Of a stretch of 37,661 nucleotides of DNA, positions 31,276 through 37,661 are shown one piece after another. Numbering within the stretch: position 1 is the first letter of the stretch; every line of letters starts with the position of its first letter. The notes below the pieces were generated by a model. The model was not told the DNA's origin and searched no databases. It saw nothing but the letters and a program-made list of their open reading frames with translations. The DNA lies in assembly GCA_017407125.1 (NCBI GenBank), contig JAFQXE010000046.1, forward strand, positions 1-37,661. Reading direction: 5' to 3'. The position numbers were made by a program, and so were the translations under genes. The stretch comes from Thermoguttaceae bacterium (GTDB lineage Bacteria; Planctomycetota; Planctomycetia; Pirellulales; Thermoguttaceae).

Positions 31276-32038
31276 ATTTTAAACTCCTTTTCAAATAGTG
31301 GGCTGATAATGCGAGATACGTTGTATTTGCCTCGGATTCCTGATTGAAAGCGTCATTATCAAAAAATGATACAATCGGATAAAGCCGAAAACAATACTGG
31401 CAGGATTTGAAAACTCTCGCTATGAAGAGCCGATTTCTGCTTTTACAGTTTTTTTAATTATACATCATTTCTATTTTTTTGCAAACGGAAAATAAACAAA
31501 TTCAAAGAAAAAAGATCTAAATATTTCGATAATTCCGAATTTAACGATAATTCATGCCGTAGTTTCTTAAAAATCAATATAATTATCCTAAATTTTTATC
31601 TCTCTTTTCTATTTTTTGTATTATAATGTAAGGTACGCAGAGAATGTGTTTAGATTCTTTTGCGTACTTTACGCATACATATTTATATTATTAAATGTGT
31701 CAATTAGTTCAGCTCAGCATATTGACAAAAAGAATAATATAAGTAAAATAGATAAGTAAAGGTTCAATTGTTAACGAATCGACGTAATCGTAATAATTGA
31801 TTTGACCGCATTATTATAATTGAACACATTTATTTTTTTACAAAATTAGACGCAGGAGTTGTAGTTATCCGTTTGATTTACCGATATAAAAAATGAGTTG
31901 CTATGTAATTTGCAATTATCGGGGTCGTGTAGACACGATTAATTAATAAGGGATCAAACGGGAAAATTCCTACCCAAAATGTCAGACGACATATTAAATC
32001 CTGTTTTGATTACCCTGTACGTTAAGGAGGCGTAAGAA
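31276..32038 (+). promoter_or_regulatory. Long AT-rich regulatory region upstream of the YTV gene
   Basis: No gene in 760 bp. Two promoter candidates point right: TTGACA (31722-31727), 16 bp, TAAAAT (31744-31749); and TATAAT (31622-31627) without a clear -35. The latter is followed after 5 bases by a strong hairpin GTACGCA/TGCGTAC (31633-31667) with inner AGAAT/ATTCT pairs. A further pair GTTCAATT/AATTGAAC lies between 31762 and 31826. The leader ends with the best Shine-Dalgarno of the window, AAGGAGG at 32024-32030. The layout suggests high, stabilised expression of the YTV gene, or a small RNA from the upstream start. Confidence 0.55.
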
Positions 32039-34234
32039 ATGAAGAAGTTTTTGTTATTGCCGTTGGCAGCCGCTCTTTTCGCTATTGCGACAAGCGGCGT
32101 AGCGGAAGCCCGTTATTGCGGACTTTGCCGCGCGGCATGCTGCACCCCCTGCTGTAACTATGTTATGCAGGAAGACACTGTTATGCGAACATGCCGCAAG
32201 GTCGTTTACGAACAGCAGTGCCAAACCCGTTATCGCACATGCTTCAAAACGGTTCTCGAACCGAAAACGATTACGTGCACCACAATGGTTCCTGAAGTCC
32301 GTTATCGCGACTGCAGCTATACCGTTAACAAAGTTGTGTGCGAGAATCGCTGCAAGACCATCAACTATACGGTTTGCAAACAGGTTTGGGAAACCTGCAC
32401 GAAAAATATTACGTGCACCGTTATGAAGCCGACAACCGAGACGCGAACCTGCACTTACAATTACACCGAATATCAGCCGGTTTGGGAAACCCGCACTCGC
32501 GAGTACACCGTTATGAAGCCGGTTTGGGAAACCTGCACCCGTCAGATTCCCTATACGGTTTGCAAGCCGGTTTGGGAAGAAAGAACCCGTCAGATTCAGT
32601 ACACCGTTTGCCGTCCGGTAACAGAAACCCGACAGCGCACTTATACGGTTTGCGTTCCGACGACTCAGCAGCGCACCCGCACCTACACGGTCTGCAAGCC
32701 GGTTTACGAAACCTGCACCAAGCAGATTCCGTACACAGTCTGCAAGCCGGTTTATGAAACCTGCACCAAGCAGATTCCGTACACAGTCTGCAAGCCGGTT
32801 TATGAAACCTGCACCAAGCAAGTTCCGTACACAGTCTGCAAGCCGGTTACCGAAACCCGCACCCGTACTTATACGGTCTGCAAGCCGGTTTACGAAACCC
32901 GCACCAAGGAAATTCAGTACACAGTCTGCAAGCCGGTCTGTGAAACCCGCGAACGCATTTGCCGTTACACGGTCTGCGTTCCCGTTTGCGAAACCCGCTA
33001 TCGCACTGTTTCCTGCACTACTTACAAGCGCGTCCAGGAAGAATGCCAGCGCGTTGTCAGCTGCGTTGAATACAAGCCTGTTACCACGACCCGCACAGTT
33101 AATGAATGCGGCGGACGTTGGGAAACGGTTTGCAAAGAATGCTGCGATCCTTGCACTGGACAGATTTGCCGTACGATGTGCCGCGTTTGGGTTCCCTGCG
33201 TAACTCAGAAAGAAATCACTTGCACAACCTACAAACCGGAATGCGTCCAGAAGACCGTTCCTTACACGGTTTGCAAGCTCGTTCCTGAAACGACCTGCAA
33301 GCAGGTTCCGTATCAGGTTACCACCTGGAAGACTCAGGTTTGTGAAAAGCGAATCCCGTATACGGTTACCCGTATGGTTCCTCAGACATGCGTCAAGACA
33401 GTTAATTACTGCGTCCGCAGAATGGTTCCGGAAACCTGCACGTGCAATTACACGATCACTCGCATGGTTCCTGAAACCTGCTACAAAACTGTCAACTATC
33501 GCGTTTGCCGCATGGTTCGCGAACAGTGCGTCAGAACGGTCAACTATCGCGTCTGCCGCATGGTTCCAGAACAGCGCGTCCGCACCGTTTGCTATCAGGT
33601 CCGCAAGATGGTTCCGGAAACCCGCACATGCACCTACAACGTTTGCGTAATGGTTCCGCAGCAGAGAACCTGCACTTATCAGGTTTGCCGCATGGTTCCT
33701 GAACAGCGCGTCCGCACCGTTTGCTACAAAGTCTGCAAGATGGTTCCTGAACAGCGCGTTCGCACCGTTTGCTACAAAGTCTGCAAACAGGTTCCTGAAG
33801 TTCGCACTTGCACCTATCGCGTTTGCAAGAGAGTCCCGGTTGTCAAGACTGCCACTCGCTGCTACAACGTTTGCAAGATGGTTCCTTGCCAGGTAACTCG
33901 CCAGGTTTGCTTCCGCGTCTGCAAAGTCGTTCCGGAAACCCGCCAGAGAGTTGTCAACTACACCGTTCGCAAGTGCGTTCCGGAAACCGTTTCCCGACAG
34001 GTTCCTTACACGGTAATGGTTCCCTGCCAGACCCAGAAGACGGTTCATGTCAAGAAGGTCGTTTGCGAGAAGGTTCCGTATACAACCACGGTTTGCGTTC
34101 CGAAAGTAGTTTGCACTCAGGTTCCGGTCAAGGTTTGCCGCATGGTTCCCTGCGTCAATACCGTAACTCAACCGACTCCGGCAGTTGAAGTAACCGAACC
34201 CGCCCCGGCTCCAGCCGCTGCGACGAAAGAATAA
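32039..34234 (+). CDS. YTV-repeat cysteine-rich cell wall protein
   Basis: 731 residues with a signal peptide (MKKFLLLPLAAALFAIATSG, cleavage after AEA). The rest is a near-continuous array of ~13-16-residue repeats around YTVCKPVYETCTKQ or YRVCRMVPEQRVRT, very rich in Cys, Thr, Val, Arg and Tyr, ending in a Pro/Ala/Glu tail. This matches the planctomycete YTV protein family described from Rhodopirellula as cysteine-rich wall proteins, probably cross-linked by disulfides. Three adjacent repeats (32700-32830) are nearly identical in DNA, indicating recent duplication. Family members are often larger. AAGGAGG is 8 bases before the start, and two terminators follow. Confidence 0.92.
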   Translation: MKKFLLLPLAAALFAIATSGVAEARYCGLCRAACCTPCCNYVMQEDTVMRTCRKVVYEQQCQTRYRTCFKTVLEPKTITCTTMVPEVRYRDCSYTVNKVVCENRCKTINYTVCKQVWETCTKNITCTVMKPTTETRTCTYNYTEYQPVWETRTREYTVMKPVWETCTRQIPYTVCKPVWEERTRQIQYTVCRPVTETRQRTYTVCVPTTQQRTRTYTVCKPVYETCTKQIPYTVCKPVYETCTKQIPYTVCKPVYETCTKQVPYTVCKPVTETRTRTYTVCKPVYETRTKEIQYTVCKPVCETRERICRYTVCVPVCETRYRTVSCTTYKRVQEECQRVVSCVEYKPVTTTRTVNECGGRWETVCKECCDPCTGQICRTMCRVWVPCVTQKEITCTTYKPECVQKTVPYTVCKLVPETTCKQVPYQVTTWKTQVCEKRIPYTVTRMVPQTCVKTVNYCVRRMVPETCTCNYTITRMVPETCYKTVNYRVCRMVREQCVRTVNYRVCRMVPEQRVRTVCYQVRKMVPETRTCTYNVCVMVPQQRTCTYQVCRMVPEQRVRTVCYKVCKMVPEQRVRTVCYKVCKQVPEVRTCTYRVCKRVPVVKTATRCYNVCKMVPCQVTRQVCFRVCKVVPETRQRVVNYTVRKCVPETVSRQVPYTVMVPCQTQKTVHVKKVVCEKVPYTTTVCVPKVVCTQVPVKVCRMVPCVNTVTQPTPAVEVTEPAPAPAAATKE

Positions 34235-34307
34235 TAAGTAAAAGAAAATCGAACGGCTTATGACGTTCTTAAGCAGAACGCCCCTCCTTAAAGCTGTTTA
34301 AGATATA

Positions 34308-34343
34308 AAGCGAAGACGCTATAATTGCGTCTTCGCTTTTTTT
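34308..34343 (+). terminator. Terminator 1 of the YTV gene
   Basis: 12-bp perfect stem AAGCGAAGACGC/GCGTCTTCGCTT, loop TATAATT, then a T run. A weaker hairpin CGTTCT/AGAACG (34264-34280) precedes it. Confidence 0.9.
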
Positions 34344-34362
34344 GTTTAGATAGAAGGGCGTT

Positions 34363-34396
34363 AAAGATGGCGTTGGAGCGCCGTCTTTCTTTTTAG
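34363..34396 (+). terminator. Terminator 2 of the YTV gene
   Basis: 10-bp stem AAAGATGGCG/CGCCGTCTTT with one T-G pair, loop TTGGAG, then TCTTTTT. A second stop in tandem is consistent with a highly transcribed gene. Confidence 0.75.
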
Positions 34397-34398
34397 TA

Positions 34399-34451
34399 TC
34401 TGGGGAGCGGACATTGTCCGCGATAAAATGGCGGGTAATACCCGCCCCCCG
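34399..34451. repeat. Two-hairpin palindromic element, copy 4 (short linker)
   Basis: Same hairpins as copies 1-3 but with only a short AAAAT-type linker between them (53 bp total). It ends 5 bp from the stop codon of the minus-strand thioredoxin-fold gene, in a terminator-like position. Confidence 0.9.
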
Positions 34452-34456
34452 CAAAA

Positions 34457-37090
34457 TTATTTCCAGTTGATCTGATACGCTTTAACGCCCTGGTCGTCGG
34501 AGAGAATCAGAACGCATTGACCGTTCCAGTTGGCGACTGTCAGGCCGTAAACAAACTGACCGTGATTAAACCGGTCGATAAGTACGCCGTCTTTGTCAAT
34601 AAAATGAATGGACCCGTCTGACCCGAGAGCGATCCAAATGGATTCTCCGTTTGGCATGACGTCGGCGCTGGTAAGGTAATCGATAGGACGTTTTGGGATT
34701 CCCTGGGGCAGTTCATACGTCCAGAGGATTTCAGCGCGCATATTGAACCCGACGAGCATATATGAGTTCTGATTGGCGCACAGCGCGCACAGAGAGTCGT
34801 GTGCGAAGGCGGACAAGGTTTTGTCTCCGACCGAGCTGGTATTGGCGCTGCCGTCTTCCGGGCTGGAACCGACCTTGTCGGCAGGCGCGTTGGGCTGTTC
34901 TGAATTTGTTGTTCCGTCTTTCATTTTTGCGGAATAAACCATGGCCGCCAAATTGTCTTTCAGACCGATAACGCCGATGTTGTTTTTGTCTCCCAGCGTT
35001 TTTCCTTTGGCGTTGAGCACGGTAATCATTCCGCTCGAGCCGGCGCAGCATAAAAGCATATTGTCGTTTTGGCTATGATACGGCGCAACAGAAAAGACCG
35101 TTCCCAGCGTTTTGTTGCTCCAAATCTGACGTCCTTTCAGGTCGATGCTTTGGACGCCGCGCGTACCCAGATATCCGATATAGATTTCTTCTTTGTTATC
35201 GTTTGTCAAATCGCCAAAACGAGCGTCCTGGATTCCATCGTGGGGATTGTCCAGAGCGTTTTCCGGATAATGAAACAGATTCTTCCAGTTTTGGTCGTAG
35301 ACGTGAATTCTCTGCTGTCCTGGAGCAAAGGCGAGGAAACGCGCTTCAGAGTCTTTTGAGGACGGATTTGTGCGAATAAAAGAGCATATTTCTTTTTGAT
35401 TCAAATCCAGGTCGAACCGGGCGACAACGCGTCCGCTGGAATCAATTTGAACGATTTTTTTACCGTTTTCGATTACCCATACCCGGCCGTCAGAACTGTC
35501 GGAGGAATCTTCTGACAGCAGCGCTCCAGGGTTCTGAATGCCTTCCGCCGTCCAGAGCGGTTTAAGTTCAAACTGTCGGGGCTGACTTGATTCAGCGGCA
35601 ACGGTTTCCGGAATTCCCGCCATTTCGATAACGTCGGCGTCGACGAAAATCCCACGCTGAAGCCATTCTTTGCGATGCTGTTCGTACTGCTTCATTTCCG
35701 TCATTTTGTTATCGAGCGTTTGTTGGTGCGGCGATTCGCCATTTTTAATCTGCTCAATACAGCTGGACAGTTCATTTACCAGAAGAGGATTGAACCCCAT
35801 TTCAACGGCTTCGATAACGCCGTCTTTATTGAGCGCCAGAACAGTCGGAACGAAGGTGATTTTCAATTCTCGAGCCAAATATCCGCTGTCGTCGCGAACG
35901 CAGTCCAGAGGGGAGCTCCATTGCTTCAGCGAGTCCCGAAGAACGGCGTCTGATACAGAAGACTCGTCAATTGAGACGGACAAAAACACAACGTCCTCGT
36001 CATTTTTGAATGCTTGACGCAGCTGATTGAGCTGAGGCTGAACTGTCGGTTCCAGTTTTGACCACGTCGTCCAGAAGTTGATGATTGCGATTTTGCCTTT
36101 CAGGCTGCTGAGGTCGACCGTTCCTTTTTCATCCAGCTTGTTAAATTGGAAATCGGGCATCTTTGTTCCCAGAAGCTGGGTTGTTGGGGGAATGTAATGA
36201 TCTGTAACGTTTGTTCCGACGGGAATTTCCATTTTAAACGCCGTTTCTGGAACTTCGGCGTTAATCTGCGGCTCGCAGAATTCGATTGTTACAGAACAGT
36301 CGTCGGCGCTGGCGCCTTCCGACGTGTCTACCAGCAGCTGCGGCGGGAGCTGAGCGCGAAGAATCAGCCCGGATTCCTGATCGATCCATAAGATTACCGA
36401 GCCGTCTTCTCTGTCGAAACGAAGCCGGTAACAGGGACGCCCGTTGATTTCTCTGGGAGCGAGGACGCGGATTTCTTTCTGTCCAAAAGTGAGCGTTTTG
36501 AGAGGATCGTCTGCAAAAAACATGATCCATTGCAGAGGAAGAACGGAAAACAGGCTCGGTTGTGACAAAAACACCGCTTCGTCAATTGCCTGGTCAAAAA
36601 GCAGATCTTCAAGATGGAGTTCTGCCGGACACGGTTTTTGAAGAATTACTCCCGGCAGAGACGAAATGAACACGGAAATCGTTTTGCCGTCGGAGCGGAT
36701 TTCGCACGTTCGGGAAACATACCGCATTTTATTCGGTTTGACGAAACTGAAAAAAAACGGCGACGACTGATTGACGATTTCTTCTCCCTTTCGAATGCTT
36801 GCCTGACAAAACGCCTGATCTGTATAGGAATCCAGATTCTTATAAGCCCCCAGCATTTTTTCGAACGTTTCCTGAACGCTGGGGAGCTGGCTTAACGCCG
36901 ACGCCGGAAGAGGCGCCTCGTCTTGAATTACCAAATCCAGATTGTTTTGTTCGTCCTTTTCAGGCTTGTTTTGAACAGCGTCCGGATTCGTTGTAGGCGT
37001 TGGCTCGACGGGCTTCGTCCTGGGGCAGCCGCACAGCAAAACGCAAAGCGTCAGCAGAACGCACACAGCGGAATATCGTATTCTTTTCAT
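34457..37090 (-). CDS. Lipoprotein with redox-inactive thioredoxin (TlpA-like) domain and C-terminal propeller
   Basis: 877 residues; N-terminus with lipobox ending C22 (LLCGC). Residues ~60-300 have LolA/DUF2092-like character (DSYTDQAF, FSFVKPNKMRYVS, VILWIDQESGLILRAQL). Residues ~310-470 are a TlpA/AhpC-type thioredoxin fold (GTKMPDFQFNKLDEKGTVDL; IAIINFWTTWSKLEPTVQP; cis-Pro in FVPTVLAL). The CXXC of active family members is replaced by SKLE, so it cannot do thiol chemistry. From ~520 on, repeats such as GRVWVIENGKKIVQIDSSGR and IYIGYLGTRGVQSIDLKGRQ look like a PQQ/WD-type propeller. A GAGGA lies ~10 bases before ATG. Likely periplasmic binding or sensing role; substrate unknown. Confidence 0.75.
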   Translation of the reverse strand: MKRIRYSAVCVLLTLCVLLCGCPRTKPVEPTPTTNPDAVQNKPEKDEQNNLDLVIQDEAPLPASALSQLPSVQETFEKMLGAYKNLDSYTDQAFCQASIRKGEEIVNQSSPFFFSFVKPNKMRYVSRTCEIRSDGKTISVFISSLPGVILQKPCPAELHLEDLLFDQAIDEAVFLSQPSLFSVLPLQWIMFFADDPLKTLTFGQKEIRVLAPREINGRPCYRLRFDREDGSVILWIDQESGLILRAQLPPQLLVDTSEGASADDCSVTIEFCEPQINAEVPETAFKMEIPVGTNVTDHYIPPTTQLLGTKMPDFQFNKLDEKGTVDLSSLKGKIAIINFWTTWSKLEPTVQPQLNQLRQAFKNDEDVVFLSVSIDESSVSDAVLRDSLKQWSSPLDCVRDDSGYLARELKITFVPTVLALNKDGVIEAVEMGFNPLLVNELSSCIEQIKNGESPHQQTLDNKMTEMKQYEQHRKEWLQRGIFVDADVIEMAGIPETVAAESSQPRQFELKPLWTAEGIQNPGALLSEDSSDSSDGRVWVIENGKKIVQIDSSGRVVARFDLDLNQKEICSFIRTNPSSKDSEARFLAFAPGQQRIHVYDQNWKNLFHYPENALDNPHDGIQDARFGDLTNDNKEEIYIGYLGTRGVQSIDLKGRQIWSNKTLGTVFSVAPYHSQNDNMLLCCAGSSGMITVLNAKGKTLGDKNNIGVIGLKDNLAAMVYSAKMKDGTTNSEQPNAPADKVGSSPEDGSANTSSVGDKTLSAFAHDSLCALCANQNSYMLVGFNMRAEILWTYELPQGIPKRPIDYLTSADVMPNGESIWIALGSDGSIHFIDKDGVLIDRFNHGQFVYGLTVANWNGQCVLILSDDQGVKAYQINWK

Positions 37091-37114
37091 GAGTTGATGT
37101 CCTCGTTTATTTAA

Positions 37115-37172
37115 TTAGCTATTAGTAATTTGGAATTGGCAATTACGCAAAGCGGTTCAATAATTGCCAATT
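37115..37172. repeat. AT-rich inverted repeat upstream of the thioredoxin-fold gene
   Basis: AATTGGCAATTA (37134-37145) and its exact inverse (37161-37172) form a 12-bp stem with a 15-base loop. The flanking TAGCTATTAG resembles the heptamer arrays. It lies in the leader or promoter of the minus-strand lipoprotein gene. Confidence 0.65.
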
Positions 37173-37266
37173 GTCAGATTAACTCTAAATTATTATGATT
37201 TATTTTTAAATAATTGTAAAGACGGATTATTGACTTTTTTTAAAAATAGAGAAAATATAAAAGTAG

Positions 37267-37661
37267 ACCGCTAGCGCGGTTCTAATCAATTGCAAAACAA
37301 AAGATTTTTGTATTGTCGATTATCAAAAGCGAACAACGTGAGCGAATTTTGTCAAACGCGCGGTAGCGCGGATTGGGAGCGGCGCCTCGCCGCCCGTGGG
37401 TTTCAACCCACGGAAGACGAAGTACGAATAACGAAACATCAAGAGGAACTGAGAACCCTCACAACCGCGTTAGCGGTTGACTTTTAATAGCCGTGGGTTT
37501 CAACCCACGGAGGCAATATTTTTAAACACGAAAAACACGAAATAAGCGAAAAAGACGAAAGATTATTGTATCGTCAAATTTCGCGAGCGAACAACGTGAG
37601 CGTTTTTTGTCAAGCGCGCGGTAGCGCGGATTGGGAGCGGCGCCTCGCCGCCCGTGGGTTT
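37267..37661. repeat. Gene-free block of hairpin modules in a 258-bp direct repeat
   Basis: A unit starting GATT(T/A)TTGTA at 37303 recurs at 37561. Each copy holds GCGAACAACGTGAGCG, then a GCGCGGTAGCGCGG module, a GGGAGCGGCGCCTCGCCGCC module, and the CCGTGGG/CCCACGG hairpin (37394-37413; second copy cut by the window end at 37661). Between them lie AACCGCGTTAGCGGTT (37463-37478), a further CCGTGGG hairpin (37491-37510) and the ACACGAAA element (37518-37561). A variant hairpin ACCGC/GCGGT is at 37267-37280. I see no credible gene. Confidence 0.8.

Noticed and set aside
31276..32038. tRNA or other structured RNA gene in the YTV leader
   Set aside because: No T-loop or anticodon-arm pattern; only simple hairpins near candidate promoters. 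A small RNA starting near 31634 cannot be excluded.
32054..34171. 705-residue open frame antisense to the YTV gene
   Set aside because: It arises from the repetitive codon make-up of the YTV repeats; the product is an Asn/Ala/Leu/Arg monotony with no start signals or family resemblance.
37290..37487. 65-residue open frame in the right repeat block
   Set aside because: It is made of the repeat modules themselves and is not supported by any coding signal.

Overview
The window looks like chromosomal DNA of a member of the Planctomycetota, probably Pirellulales-like. The evidence is a YTV-repeat cysteine-rich wall protein, a LEPR-XLL type N-terminus (LLEERAML) on a dockerin protein, an SHD1-domain protein, and a 23S rRNA gene that starts from its own promoter instead of following a 16S gene. 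Genus and species cannot be read from the sequence.

Layout. At the far left, on the minus strand, is the 5' end of a 23S rRNA gene with promoter, possible UP element and boxA-like site. Next comes a gene-free block of small hairpins (about 353-711). Then: a FlgI-like/HEAT lipoprotein (-); an exported unknown protein (+); an RND efflux adaptor and pump operon (+); lumazine synthase (+); an exported acidic protein and a cyclophilin/fibronectin/dockerin surface protein (both -); a zinc-ribbon/membrane/STN-like protein (+); aconitase (+); an SHD1-TPR-zinc finger protein, an RlmI-type methyltransferase and class II aldolase (all -); cysteine synthase (+); a DUF58 protein (-); a sialate O-acetylesterase-like protein (+); four exported proteins of unknown function or of the YTV family; and a thioredoxin-fold/propeller lipoprotein (-). 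The right edge is a gene-free block of direct repeats. There is no sign of phage, plasmid, transposase, CRISPR or tRNA genes.

How the genes fit together. Apart from the efflux pair and possibly fba-rlmI, the genes are singletons, mostly with bidirectional hairpin terminators between convergent pairs. Four housekeeping enzymes (AcnA, FbaA, CysK, RibH) are interspersed with envelope proteins. Many proteins carry acidic or low-complexity insertions or tails compared with their families.

The most unusual content is repetitive DNA. One class is short arrays with a strict 7-bp period but a different heptamer at each site, usually arranged as inverted pairs. The other class is an interspersed element made of two GC-rich hairpins (GCGGACA/TGTCCGC and GCGGGTA/TACCCGC). 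Two copies of this element plus a heptamer array lie in frame inside the DUF58 gene, where they encode about 58 extra residues. The same gene also has heptamer arrays immediately before its start codon and across its stop codon. This resembles in principle the protein-coding palindromic elements described in Rickettsia, but here in a planctomycete.
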